Below are positions 51,942-60,802 of a DNA stretch of 64,000 nt, piece by piece. This DNA comes from Bradyrhizobium sp. BTAi1 (GTDB lineage: Bacteria; Pseudomonadota; Alphaproteobacteria; Rhizobiales; Xanthobacteraceae). The notes below the pieces were generated by a model. It was not told the DNA's origin. It did not search any database and was given only the letters and a program-made list of their open reading frames with translations. Location of the stretch: positions 5,351,501-5,415,500 of the forward strand of contig NC_009485.1 in the NCBI RefSeq assembly GCF_000015165.1, given 5' to 3'. Positions within the stretch are counted from its first letter, which is position 1. Each line of letters opens with the position of its first letter. A program made the translations under genes and the position numbers.

Positions 51942-52625
51942 ATGAAATTACCGACGTTCATCGTCGCAGCCCTGGCCGGGCTCGCCGCTCTGGCTCTTGC
52001 CGGGCCGCCGACGGCTTGGGCCGGGCCCGCCGCCGCTCTGGTCGAGGACGTCCAGGGCGAGGTCGCCGGCGCCGAGCTGATGGATTATGTCGCGCCCGGA
52101 CAGGTCATCAAGCTCGGCCCCGATGGCGCGGTGGTCATGAGCTATCTCAAATCCTGCCGCCGCGAGAGCGTCAGCGGCGCCGGCAGCGTCACGGTCGGCT
52201 CCTCCGAGAGCAAGGTCGACGGCGCGACGCTCAAGAGCGACATCGTCAATTGCGACGCCAGCCACGCGCAGGCAACCTCCCGCGAGACCAGCGAGGTCGC
52301 GGCGACGATCGTACGCAGCGTCGGGCCGGATAGCGCGCCGGTGGCACAGGCGGTCATCTACGGCGCGTCACCGATCTTTGAAGCCAAGGGCCGCGGCACC
52401 CTGATCGTCGAGCGCATCGACCAGCCCGGCGAGCGTCAGCAGGTCGAGCTCTCCGGCCGGCAATTCAAAGGCCGCTTCTACGATTTTGCCGGCACCAGCC
52501 ACCCTCTGACTCCGGGTGGTATCTATGCCGCGAGCTTCGGGCCGTCCCGGATCGTCTTCAAGGTCGACGCACAGGCCAAAGCGGGCCCCGGCCCTGCGGT
52601 CGGGCGGTTGATCCGGCTCAACTGA
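51942..52625 (+). CDS. Exported FecR-like domain protein, partner of the cyclase
   Basis: 227 residues. Signal peptide ending PPTAWAG. The opening AALVEDVQGEVAGAELMDYVAPGQVIKLGPDGAVVMSYLKSC is a FecR-like (DUF4384/FecR) beta domain with GAVVMSYL...SC. It is a periplasmic sensor-type domain. Its stop is 12 bp before the cyclase start, so the two form an operon, and FecR-CHASE2-cyclase pairs are known. It may present an envelope signal to the CHASE2 domain (inference). GGAG precedes ATG 51942. Confidence 0.75.
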   Translation: MKLPTFIVAALAGLAALALAGPPTAWAGPAAALVEDVQGEVAGAELMDYVAPGQVIKLGPDGAVVMSYLKSCRRESVSGAGSVTVGSSESKVDGATLKSDIVNCDASHAQATSRETSEVAATIVRSVGPDSAPVAQAVIYGASPIFEAKGRGTLIVERIDQPGERQQVELSGRQFKGRFYDFAGTSHPLTPGGIYAASFGPSRIVFKVDAQAKAGPGPAVGRLIRLN

Positions 52626-52637
52626 GACTGAACGCAG

Positions 52638-54791
52638 GTGGCGGTGGCGATCGGACGCCGGACGCGCGACGCGCTCGCCGTGATCGCCATCGCGCTGGCC
52701 TGCGCGGCGTTGTTTGCGTCGCCGGCGTTCGAGCGCGCCCGCGGCCTGTCGCTGGATGCGCTGACATGGCTGCGCTTCGAGGCCTTCGGCAACCGGCATG
52801 ACGCCGCAACAAGTCCGGCGGTGGTGGTCGCCATCGACGAGGAGAGCTACCAGGCGGCCCCGTTCAAGGGCGCCCCGCTGCTGACCTGGACCGGCGAAAT
52901 CGGCCGCGTCCTGACCGCGCTGCTCGACGGCGGCGCCAAGGTGGTCGGCTTCGACATGGTGTTCCAGACCTCGATCGAGCAGTCCGAAATTCCGCTCGGA
53001 GACGCCACGCTCGGCGAGAAGACCCGCGGCTTCGACCGCGATTTCCTGCGCGCGCTGGCGGCTGCCGCCGGCGGCGGCAAGGTCGTGCTCGGTGAGATCT
53101 TCGGCGAGCCGCCGATCCTGCCCGCTCCCGGCCAGCGCATCGCGGTGCGCCAGCAGCAAAATCTGCGACCGCTCAACACCTACACCGACAGCGACGATGT
53201 CGTCCGCCGGCACCCGCTGACGCTGTCGGCCGAAGGCAAGGCTGTGCCGAGCATGGCGCTGGAATTGGCGGCGCGCAGCCTCGGGCTCGCGCCGCGCATT
53301 GCGCCCGATGGCGTGACGCTCGGCGACTACACGGTCCCGGGCAGCGTGGCGGGCACCATGACGCTGAATTTCGCCGGTGGCGCGCAGGATATCCCGACCT
53401 ATTCCTTCGCCGATTTGCGGAGCTGCGCGCTGAACGGTGACAAGGACTATTTCCGCCGCGAGTTTGCCGGCAAGGTCGTCCTGATCGGCACCGTCGGCAT
53501 CGAGGATCGCCGGCTGACCTCCAAGCGGTTCGCGACCCGGGCGGAAGGAGCGCGGCGGCCCCGCTGCGTGCTGGGCGAGCGCGCGGTGCCGCAGAGCTTC
53601 GCGCGCAGCACGATTGCCGGCGTCTACATCCACGCGACCGCGGTGAACAATTTGGTGCGGCAGGATGCCGCGATCGAGCTGAAGCGGCCGGCGGTGGTCG
53701 CGATCGCCACCGCGCTGGCGCTGTTGGCCGCAGCGCTCGCCCGCGTGCTGCGGCCGGCCTCTGCCGCCGCGATCCTGGCGTTGCTGGCCGTCCTCTACAC
53801 CGCGCTGGCCACCGCCCTCTTCAATCACGCTTATGCGCTGCCGCTTGCGGAGCCGCTCGCAGCCGGCGTGCTCGCGCTGGCGGCCACCACCGGCTATCGC
53901 TTCATGGTCACCGACAAGGACCGCAGGCTGCTGCAGAAGAGCTTCGCGTATTATCTGGCGCCGCGCGAGATCGAGCGCATGCTGGCCTCGCGCCGCCTGC
54001 CGCAGCTCGGCGGGGAGACCCGCGAGGTCACCGTGTTCTTTTCGGACATTGAGGGCTTCTCACGCATCGCCGAGCAGATGTCGCCGGAACAGCTGATGGC
54101 GTTGACCAACGAATATCTGTCGGCGATCACGGACGTGATCGAAAGCCATGACGGCTATGTCGACAAATACATCGGCGACTCCGTGGTCGCGATGTTCGGT
54201 GCGCCGCTCGATGACCCCGACCATGCGCGAAGCGCCGCGCGGGCCGCGCTCGACTGCCGGGCCAGGCTCGCCGAGCTGAACCGCACATCGACGGCGTTCC
54301 AGGGCATCAAGGTGGCGCAGCGCATCGGCATCAACAGCGGCGCCGCGCTGGTCGGCAATTTCGGCTCGCAACGGCGTTTCAACTATTCGGTCATGAGCGA
54401 TGCCGTGAACGTGGCCTCGCGGCTCGAAGGCGCCAACAAGTTCTACGGCACCACGATCATCGCCTCCGACAGCACCGTAAAGCTCGCGGGCGACGAATTC
54501 GCCTGGCGCGAGCTCGACACGATCCGCGTCAAAGGACGTGAGCAGTCGCTGAGCATCTACGAGCTGCATGGCCGCGCCGACGCGCTGACGCCTCAGGACC
54601 GCCGCCTGCTCGACGGCTACGCCGCCGGTCTTGCACATTGGCGCGCCGGAGAGCTTGCGCAGGCTGGGGAGTGCTTTGCTGCTGCCGCAGCGGTCGACAC
54701 GCCCAGCGCGCTGTTTGCCGCCCGCGTCACCGCCGCCTGTCAGGCCGGCCCCGCCGCCTGGGACCCAGTGCGCGCGCTGCAGGAGAAATGA
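52638..54791 (+). CDS. CHASE2 adenylate/guanylate cyclase (class III)
   Basis: 717 residues. An N-terminal membrane helix and a periplasmic CHASE2 sensor (VVVAIDEESYQ...GGAKVVGFDMVF, ...FAGKVVLIGTVGIED) lead to about three more membrane helices near residues 345-430. A class III cyclase domain follows from about 460 to 640. Metal Asp in FFSDIEGF, the purine-binding Lys and second metal Asp in DKYIGDS, and VNVASRLE with the transition-state Asn/Arg are intact. Makes cAMP (or cGMP) in response to a periplasmic signal. GTG start at 52638 is weakly supported. Confidence 0.92.
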   Translation: MAVAIGRRTRDALAVIAIALACAALFASPAFERARGLSLDALTWLRFEAFGNRHDAATSPAVVVAIDEESYQAAPFKGAPLLTWTGEIGRVLTALLDGGAKVVGFDMVFQTSIEQSEIPLGDATLGEKTRGFDRDFLRALAAAAGGGKVVLGEIFGEPPILPAPGQRIAVRQQQNLRPLNTYTDSDDVVRRHPLTLSAEGKAVPSMALELAARSLGLAPRIAPDGVTLGDYTVPGSVAGTMTLNFAGGAQDIPTYSFADLRSCALNGDKDYFRREFAGKVVLIGTVGIEDRRLTSKRFATRAEGARRPRCVLGERAVPQSFARSTIAGVYIHATAVNNLVRQDAAIELKRPAVVAIATALALLAAALARVLRPASAAAILALLAVLYTALATALFNHAYALPLAEPLAAGVLALAATTGYRFMVTDKDRRLLQKSFAYYLAPREIERMLASRRLPQLGGETREVTVFFSDIEGFSRIAEQMSPEQLMALTNEYLSAITDVIESHDGYVDKYIGDSVVAMFGAPLDDPDHARSAARAALDCRARLAELNRTSTAFQGIKVAQRIGINSGAALVGNFGSQRRFNYSVMSDAVNVASRLEGANKFYGTTIIASDSTVKLAGDEFAWRELDTIRVKGREQSLSIYELHGRADALTPQDRRLLDGYAAGLAHWRAGELAQAGECFAAAAAVDTPSALFAARVTAACQAGPAAWDPVRALQEK

Positions 54792-55017
54792 GAGTTTTTT
54801 GAAATGACAGGCTTACGAAATGACAGGCCGATGACATGCTCTTGGCCGAAATGAGTGCCAGCCGGCGCTCAACGCGCTTGCGTCGGCGTCGTCATTCGGC
54901 CACGCCGACGTTCCGCCGCCGCATTGCCGCCCTACCGCTCCCGATGGACAAGGACCGCCAAGGTCGGCTAGACGACACGGCGCCTTACCGGCAACCGACC
55001 AGCGAGCCCTGCGACGC

Positions 55018-55797
55018 ATGACCACGCCCAAGCGATATGAGCGGATCGCCTTCGTCGCGAGCCCGAGTGCCGAGGCCCAGGCCGCGCTGGCGCAGCTCAC
55101 CGCCCTTTATGGCAATGCCGATCCGGATCTCGCCGAGGTGGTGGTCGCGCTTGGGGGCGACGGCCTGATGCTGCAGACGCTGCACGACCATATGCGCTCT
55201 GGGAAGCCGATCTACGGCATGCATCGCGGCACGGTCGGCTTCCTGATGAACGAATTCAGCACGCACGACCTGCATGGGCGGCTGGCGGCGGCGCAGGAAT
55301 CGGTGATCCACCCGCTTTTGATGCGGGCCACCGACGCCAGCGGCGTGGTTCACATTCACCACGCCATCAACGAGGTCTATCTGTTCCGCCAGACCGCGCA
55401 GACCGCGCGGCTGCGCATTCTGATCGACGAGCGCGAACGCATGCCGGAGCTGATCGCCGATGGCGTGCTGGTGGCGACCCCCGCGGGCTCCACCGCCTAT
55501 AATCTCTCGGTGCAGGGTCCGATCCTGCCGATCAATGCAGCACTGCTGGCGCTGACCCCGATCAGCGCCTTCCGGCCGCGGCGCTGGCGCGGCGCCCTAC
55601 TCCCGAACACCGCCTATGTGATCATCGAGGTGCTCGAAGGCGACAAGCGCCCGGTGGCGGCGGTGGCCGACCATGACGAGGTCCGCAACGTCCTGCGCGT
55701 CGAGGTGCTCTCCGACAAGACGATCTCGATGCGCATGCTGTTCGACGCCGGTCACAGCCTCGAAGAACGCATCCTGAGCGAGCAGTTCGGGTATTAG
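55018..55797 (+). CDS. nadK: NAD kinase
   Basis: 259 residues. GGDG at residues 46-49 is the ATP/NAD phosphate site, and MHRGTVGFLMN, NEVYLFRQ and ATPAGSTAYNLSVQGPI are the family signature (Ala replaces the usual Thr in ATPTGSTAY, as is common in rhizobia). Phosphorylates NAD to NADP. ATG 55018. It appears monocistronic, with a palindromic repeat after it. Confidence 0.95.
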   Translation: MTTPKRYERIAFVASPSAEAQAALAQLTALYGNADPDLAEVVVALGGDGLMLQTLHDHMRSGKPIYGMHRGTVGFLMNEFSTHDLHGRLAAAQESVIHPLLMRATDASGVVHIHHAINEVYLFRQTAQTARLRILIDERERMPELIADGVLVATPAGSTAYNLSVQGPILPINAALLALTPISAFRPRRWRGALLPNTAYVIIEVLEGDKRPVAAVADHDEVRNVLRVEVLSDKTISMRMLFDAGHSLEERILSEQFGY

Positions 55798-55907
55798 CGG
55801 CAGACCCGTCATATCCCTGGCACGGATGGGCGACGGCCGGAGCCGGCAGGACGCGGGCAATCGCGAGATCCGGGCCGGCGTCTCGTTCGAGCCGAAATCC
55901 CTCCACG

Positions 55908-55983
55908 CGTCATTGCGAGCGCAGCGAAGCAATTCAGAGTCCCGCCCACGACTCTGGATTGCTTCGCTGCGCTCGCAATGACG
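55908..55983. repeat. Near-perfect palindromic repeat element
   Basis: Arms of about 33 bp: CGTCATTGCGAGCGCAGCG-AAGCAAT... mirrored by ...ATTGCTTCGCTGCGCTCGCAATGACG, both extended by CAGAGTC / GACTCTG with one mismatch. A Bradyrhizobium-type intergenic repeat downstream of nadK. A partial relic is at 57430-57452. Confidence 0.85.
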
Positions 55984-56131
55984 GGAGAGAGTCGCAAGAC
56001 ACTGACGAGCACGGCGCACGTCGTCCCGGCGCGCCCGAAACAGCCCGGGCCGCAACGCTTTGTTAACCCGGCACTCCGTATGGTTAATGCGCGTTGACCA
56101 CCGTCACCGGTGATGCCTTCAGGCCGGCCAA

Positions 56132-56677
56132 ATGTATCGCATCGACTTCAACAAGCTGCGCTTCCTCGTCTGCGACGACAACCCGCATATGCGCCGTATC
56201 CTGCGCACGCTGTTGCACTCGTTCGGCGCCCGCGAGGTCAATGAAGCCGAGGACGGCGCCACCGCGCTCGAAATGTACACCCATTTCTCGCCCGATATTG
56301 TGATCACCGATTGGGCGATGCCGATCTTCGACGGCCTGGAACTGGCACAGATGATTCGCCAGCCGGAAGCCAAGGGCAATCCTTATGCCCCGATCATCAT
56401 GCTGACAGGGCATTCGGAGAAGCGCCGCGTGACGGTGGCGCGCGATGCCGGCGTGACCGAGTTTCTGGCCAAGCCGATCTCGGCCAAGGGCCTCTACCAG
56501 CGCATTCTCAACGTGGTCGCCAATCCCCGGCCCTTCATCAAGACCAAGACCTATTTTGGACCGGACCGGCGCCGCAACACCAACACTGCCTATATCGGCC
56601 CCGAGCGCCGCGTCGGCGGCGAGGCGGAGATCTTCCAGCAGCCATCACTTCTGGATAAAGCGCGCTCCGCAGTTTGA
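56132..56677 (+). CDS. Single-domain response regulator with basic C-terminal tail
   Basis: 181 residues. CheY-like receiver: acidic pair Asp15/Asp16, phospho-acceptor Asp60 in VITDWAMP, the switch Thr in MLTGHS, and Lys in FLAKPIS. After the receiver comes a tail with GPDRRRNTNTAYIGPERR, a short motif found in rhizobial stand-alone regulators. ATG 56132. It has no output domain, so it acts through protein contacts. It is just upstream of an Hpt protein gene, a likely phosphotransfer partner (inference). Confidence 0.92.
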   Translation: MYRIDFNKLRFLVCDDNPHMRRILRTLLHSFGAREVNEAEDGATALEMYTHFSPDIVITDWAMPIFDGLELAQMIRQPEAKGNPYAPIIMLTGHSEKRRVTVARDAGVTEFLAKPISAKGLYQRILNVVANPRPFIKTKTYFGPDRRRNTNTAYIGPERRVGGEAEIFQQPSLLDKARSAV

Positions 56678-56795
56678 AGCCGCGGCAGTGAGCCTCTGTT
56701 AACGGCGTCCGGGGATCGCGGACCAGCGCGCCCGCATCCTCGGCTAATGTTCACGGCACTCACAGTGCGCTGGTCGGCATATGCAGGACATCGAG

Positions 56796-57380
56796 ATGGC
56801 GAAAGACAAAGCCCCGGCGATCCAGGTCAAGAGCTATCCTACGCATCATGTGATCACCCAGCCCAATCCGCTGAAGAAGGTGCTGAGCCGCGCGGAGGAA
56901 AAGGATCTCGATGATCCCGTCGCACGCGCCGAAGCCGCGCTCGCCGGATTGTCCGGCGAGTTCAAGTCATGGATGGACACCGAGGCCGAGCGCCTGACGA
57001 AAGCCTACGCGGCCGTGCTCAAGACCGGCTTTGACGACGACGCCTGCGAGGAGATGTTCCGCGCCGCCCACGACATCAAGGGCGATGCCGCGACCTTCGG
57101 TTATCCCGCCGCCGCCGAAGTCGCCGACAGCCTGTGCCGGATCATCGAGCATGCGCCCGACCTCGACAAGGTCCCCGCCGAACTGTTCGAGCATCACGTC
57201 AACGCCGTCCAGGCGATCGTGCATGACCACACCAGATATCACAGCCCCACCGTCGCCGCCGAGTTGAGCCGGCGGCTCCGCCGCGTCGCCGACGATTACC
57301 TGATCCAGGTGAATCGCAACCGCCCGGAGCATCTGGAAGCGATTCTGGCCCCGAGCCTGGTGCCGAGCGATCTGCCCTAG
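56796..57380 (+). CDS. Histidine phosphotransfer (Hpt) protein
   Basis: 194 residues. The Hpt four-helix bundle lies at about residues 55-150 with the phospho-acceptor His92 in EMFRAAHDIKGDAATFGYP. The N-terminal 50 residues are a charged leader. I chose ATG 56796 because AGGA sits 7 bp upstream. ATG 56781 would add five residues. It receives phosphate from a hybrid kinase or gives it to the neighbouring receiver, relaying a signal. Confidence 0.88.
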   Translation: MAKDKAPAIQVKSYPTHHVITQPNPLKKVLSRAEEKDLDDPVARAEAALAGLSGEFKSWMDTEAERLTKAYAAVLKTGFDDDACEEMFRAAHDIKGDAATFGYPAAAEVADSLCRIIEHAPDLDKVPAELFEHHVNAVQAIVHDHTRYHSPTVAAELSRRLRRVADDYLIQVNRNRPEHLEAILAPSLVPSDLP

Positions 57381-57457
57381 GCTGACGGGCAGCGCATCGG
57401 CGCATCGCCACGGAAGATTTCTGGATTGCAGCGCTCGCAATGATGATGGGCAGACTG

Positions 57458-57564
57458 CGTAGATGGGGTAACGGGCCGACCACCCGAGCGGCACGCGAAC
57501 GCGCTCCCAAATAGCGCCGGAGTGAGCGTGCCGCTCGGGTGGTCGGCCCGTTACCCCATCTACG
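57458..57564. repeat. 107-bp inverted repeat with 39-bp perfect arms
   Basis: The left arm (57458-57496) begins CGTAGATGGGGTAACGGGCC and the right arm (57526-57564) ends GGCCCGTTACCCCATCTACG. They are exact complements, with a 29-nt centre. It lies between the convergent Hpt and DUF2336 genes. Its length and perfection exceed normal terminators. Confidence 0.9.
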
Positions 57565-57579
57565 GCATGGAGCCACGCC

Positions 57580-58755
57580 TCAGGCCGCGATCAGGCCGAA
57601 CTCCAGTCCGGCGACGAAATCCTCCGCGATCACCTCGTCGCAGAATTCGCGGGCCTCGTCGCGGGCGGATTCGGTGGCGAAGCGGCGCAGCAGGATCAGA
57701 AGCGGCTCGGCCGCGTCGCGGTCGGTCGCGCAATGCGTCAGCACGCGTTCGACCATCTTGCGGCGCAGGATGGCCGCGCCGCTCAACGTATCGGCAAACC
57801 CATTCTCGCGGCAGACATCCAGCGCGATGGCGAAGGCCTCGAAGGTGGTGTCGGGAATCCCGGCCTTGCGCAACAGCCCCTGCAAACTGGCGCGGCCGCG
57901 ATCGTTGAGCAGCGACGACACCCGCGCGCGCGGCATGTCGGCGAGCTCCGACAGCGCGGTCTCGAACAATTCGACATTGCCCGACAGCAGCGCGCGCAGG
58001 ATGAGGCCGGCGGTCAGTTGCGCCGTCGCCCGCAGATGCTGGACGAGGCCACGCAGCTCCTCGCCGCCCGACCGCGCGGCAATCGTGATCGTCGAGCGGT
58101 CGCGCGCCTCGCTGGTGATGCGCCCTGCCCGGTCGGCGCTGAGCCAGTTCCGGGCGACCACGAACTGCGCCAGAGTCTCGGAGAGCTTGTCGACCAGCGC
58201 CGCACGGGTCGCGGCGGGCAAATCGTCCAGCACCAGCATGGCTTCGCGGATCGCGGCGAGATGGCCGTGGCGCTCGACGATGCGGTCCCAGGAGAACGGC
58301 GGCAGTTCAGCATAGGCGTTCTCGATCAGCTCGAGCGCGGCCGCCGCGCTGCCGACTTCGGCGATGGCGGCACAGACCGGCGCCGGCAGGCCGATGCGCC
58401 GCGCCACCGCGCATTGGGTTTCAGAATTGCCGGTCGCGACGATGTCGACGAGGTCGGCATCGATCAACAGCGGCGAATGTTCGAGGATGATGACCGCGAC
58501 GGACGGCTGGTCGGTGGCGAGCGCCTGAACGATGGCGGCCGGTGCATCCGCCGAGCGGGCGAACACTTCCGCCATGGCCTGGCGCACCAGCGGCGACGGA
58601 TCGTCGAGGAGCATCAAGAGCGCGCCCTCGGCGGCGCCCCGATCCTCATCAGAGAGATCCGACAGCAACCACGCACGGGCCAGAGCCCGGGTGGCCTCTG
58701 CCCGCTCACCGGCGGGCGCGGTTCTGACCCAACTGAGAAACTGCCGAACGATCAT
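57580..58755 (-). CDS. DUF2336 protein
   Basis: 391 residues, helical, no signal or membrane segments. The first 250 residues show HEAT-like repeats: LLDDPSPLVRQAMAEVFA, ALATDQPSVAVIILEHSPLL, IATGNSETQCAVARR. DUF2336 proteins of this length lie in Alphaproteobacteria near chemotaxis-like receivers and Hpt proteins, as here. They probably act as a scaffold or phosphatase partner in that signalling (inference). ATG 58755. Two CtrA-like sites lie upstream. Confidence 0.82.
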   Translation of the reverse strand: MIVRQFLSWVRTAPAGERAEATRALARAWLLSDLSDEDRGAAEGALLMLLDDPSPLVRQAMAEVFARSADAPAAIVQALATDQPSVAVIILEHSPLLIDADLVDIVATGNSETQCAVARRIGLPAPVCAAIAEVGSAAAALELIENAYAELPPFSWDRIVERHGHLAAIREAMLVLDDLPAATRAALVDKLSETLAQFVVARNWLSADRAGRITSEARDRSTITIAARSGGEELRGLVQHLRATAQLTAGLILRALLSGNVELFETALSELADMPRARVSSLLNDRGRASLQGLLRKAGIPDTTFEAFAIALDVCRENGFADTLSGAAILRRKMVERVLTHCATDRDAAEPLLILLRRFATESARDEAREFCDEVIAEDFVAGLEFGLIAA

Positions 58756-59185
58756 GGTCTTTCCGGCTTACGCAACTTGCAAAACAAGGCCACGAGGGCC
58801 TCAACAGCACCGAAAATAAACCACGACGCTTAACAAAGCGTTCACCATAAGTGACTGGTTTTGTTGATGTTTTGTTAAGACCGGGCACAATTTCTGCCTT
58901 ATGATACCGCTCAATGCACCGTTTTGCCGTAATTGGACGGGGAAAATGCGGCTGCAAGCGGCGGCGCAGGGCGCAAACCGAGCGGCAAAAAAAGCATCTG
59001 TTGGTCAAGTGGGCCTGCCGCCGCACGGCGTTCGGCCAACTCCCTCGCCGCGCCCGGAACCAGGAGGATGCGCCGTCAATCAGCCAAACAACGATCGTCC
59101 CGCCAGGACCAGGACATCCCCACCCGGCGATCCAGTGCGGACCGGAACGAGATTGCTTTGGCTCTCGCGCGGGCCAACCAAGCCG
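58756..59185. other. 430-bp gap holding the DUF2336 promoter
   Basis: Contains two near-CtrA sites (58830-58845 and 58863-58878). The rest has no recognisable gene. The plus-strand frame is antisense to the transglycosylase gene. Confidence 0.45.
58830..58878. promoter_or_regulatory. Two near-consensus CtrA sites
   Basis: TTAA-CAAAGCG-TTCAC (58830-58845) and, on the minus strand, TTAA-CAAAACA-TCAAC (58878-58863) each differ by one base from TTAA-N7-TTAAC. Both lie 75-120 bp upstream of the DUF2336 start. Confidence 0.5.
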
Positions 59186-60205
59186 CTAGCCTTCGCCCGA
59201 GAAAGTCCCGCTGGGATCGCTGAACAGATCGAGCCGGCGCGACGCGCTGGCACTACCATTGCTGCCCTCGCCCGCGGCATTGGCCGCGGTGGACCCCGAC
59301 GAGCGGCCCCACAATTCGCGCACGGTCGCGGAGACCGCTTGGTTCGACTGGCCGTCGACCTGGAACAGCGAACGGAATGTCGGATCCGCCGGCCGGCTCG
59401 CGCGCGATGCATCGGCGGTGACGGCCGCACCGGACCCCCGCGCGTCCGGAAACATCGACAGGAAGGTCGCGGTGTCCGTGGTCGGCAGCGCCCCACCGCC
59501 CGCCGCATTGGCGGACGTCCCGCCGCCATAGAGCGCCAACGCGCCGCGGGTTGTCGAGGAGTTGGCCGCACCGGCATAGCGCGCGTTCAGGACCGAATAG
59601 ACCTGGCCGACGCTGCGCGCCTGGCCGTCGCGATCGTAGAAGATGGACCGGTTCGCCGCAGCGGCGCTGGGAAAGAGTTGGGCCGCGGACGCGTTGGGCG
59701 TCTCCTGAGCGCTGGTGATCAGCTTCGCCGCCCCGCCGACCCCCATGAAATGCGCCATATAGAGTTCGGCATCGGTCGGCCGCCGGCCGATCTTGGCCGT
59801 CAGCTGGAAGCTGTTGGATTGCGTCAGCGCGGCCGCCATCGCCGACGACGCCTGCGGATCGTCGCGCAGCTTCATGATCGCCTGTCGCATCGCCGGATCA
59901 CTGACCGTGTAGTCGCCGGACGAGGTCTTGGTGATCGCGTCGGCATATTGGCCATAGCCGAGATCAGGGCCGGCTTCCTTGACGGTGCCGAGCCAGGTCT
60001 GGTCGATGAACTGGTAGAGCCCGCGCGCCGAAGACGTTGATGCCCCTGCGGTCGGATTGAAATCCGACTCCATCTTGGCGGTCGACAGCAGATATTCGAA
60101 GCTGGCGCCGACGCTGTCGGCCGCCTGCTTGATCGCGCCGGCAACCCGGGCGCGGACGCCATCGAGAATTCCGGTGGGCGATGAGTTGGAGGCGTCGACC
60201 GACAT
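59186..60205 (-). CDS. Lytic transglycosylase-like protein (SLT domain)
   Basis: 339 residues. SLT-type fold: FEYLLSTAKMESDFNPTAGASTSSARGLYQFIDQTW with catalytic Glu in MESDF and the GLYQF motif, and later FMGVGGAAKLI. The C-terminal 150 residues are Ala/Gly/Ser-rich. No N-terminal signal is seen, which fits flagellar or cell-cycle-linked muramidases exported by other routes. ATG 60205. A perfect CtrA site lies 65 bp upstream. Confidence 0.82.
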   Translation of the reverse strand: MSVDASNSSPTGILDGVRARVAGAIKQAADSVGASFEYLLSTAKMESDFNPTAGASTSSARGLYQFIDQTWLGTVKEAGPDLGYGQYADAITKTSSGDYTVSDPAMRQAIMKLRDDPQASSAMAAALTQSNSFQLTAKIGRRPTDAELYMAHFMGVGGAAKLITSAQETPNASAAQLFPSAAAANRSIFYDRDGQARSVGQVYSVLNARYAGAANSSTTRGALALYGGGTSANAAGGGALPTTDTATFLSMFPDARGSGAAVTADASRASRPADPTFRSLFQVDGQSNQAVSATVRELWGRSSGSTAANAAGEGSNGSASASRRLDLFSDPSGTFSGEG

Positions 60206-60269
60206 GAGATGACCCGCTGTTTGGCAGACGAACGCGCCGGAAACATCAGGCAAAATGCGGCCGTTATGG

Positions 60270-60285
60270 TTAATGCTCGGTTAAC
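60270..60285. promoter_or_regulatory. Perfect CtrA-type site
   Basis: TTAA-TGCTCGG-TTAAC matches the CtrA consensus TTAA-N7-TTAAC exactly. It lies in the 138-bp gap between the transglycosylase start and the hisI stop, so it should act on the transglycosylase gene. Confidence 0.65.
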
Positions 60286-60343
60286 CCGGCGGCCGGATCA
60301 GGCCAATGGACGAGCCGTGCGCCAGCGCAGGCAGGTCTCTGAC

Positions 60344-60772
60344 CTACTTGCGATAGACCGCATCGGGATCGAACAGCCTGTCGGCATCGACGAAGACGAG
60401 ACGGGCCCCGCCATCCGCCTCGGTACGCTCGACCCGGCGATAGAAGCAGGAGCGACGCCCGGTGTGGCAGGCAGCCCCAGTCTGCTCGACACGCAGCCAG
60501 ACCGCGTCCTGGTCGCAATCCGTCCGCATCTCGATCACGCGCTGGGTCTGGCCCGAACTCTCGCCCTTCCGCCACAAGGCGTTGCGGGAGCGGCTGAAAT
60601 ACCAGGCCTCGCCGGTCGCGACCGTGCGGCGCAGCGCCTCGTCGTTCATATGGGCGACCATCAGCACGTCGCCGGTGGCAGCATCGGTGGTGACGCAGGT
60701 GACGAGGCCGCCCGCGTCGAATTTCGGCAGGAAGGCCACGCCCTCCTCGCGCTCGGCTGAGGATGAAGACAA
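60344..60772 (-). CDS. hisI: Phosphoribosyl-AMP cyclohydrolase
   Basis: 142 residues. Family features intact: VLMVAHMNDEALRRTVATGEAWYFSRSR, LWRKGESSGQTQRV, the DCDQD metal site, and the ACHTGRRSCFYR cysteines. Opens the purine ring of phosphoribosyl-AMP in histidine synthesis. Stand-alone hisI, not fused to hisE, as is normal for Alphaproteobacteria. It lies next to folE. The TTG start at 60772 is the only start before the domain. Confidence 0.95.
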   Translation of the reverse strand: MSSSSAEREEGVAFLPKFDAGGLVTCVTTDAATGDVLMVAHMNDEALRRTVATGEAWYFSRSRNALWRKGESSGQTQRVIEMRTDCDQDAVWLRVEQTGAACHTGRRSCFYRRVERTEADGGARLVFVDADRLFDPDAVYRK

Positions 60773-60802
60773 GGGAACTCTCGCTTGAAATCCGGGCGCA
60801 GC

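Noticed and set aside
58901..60040. Plus-strand open frame of 379 codons
   Set aside because: Antisense to the transglycosylase gene, Arg/Gly-rich, no recognisable domain or ribosome site.
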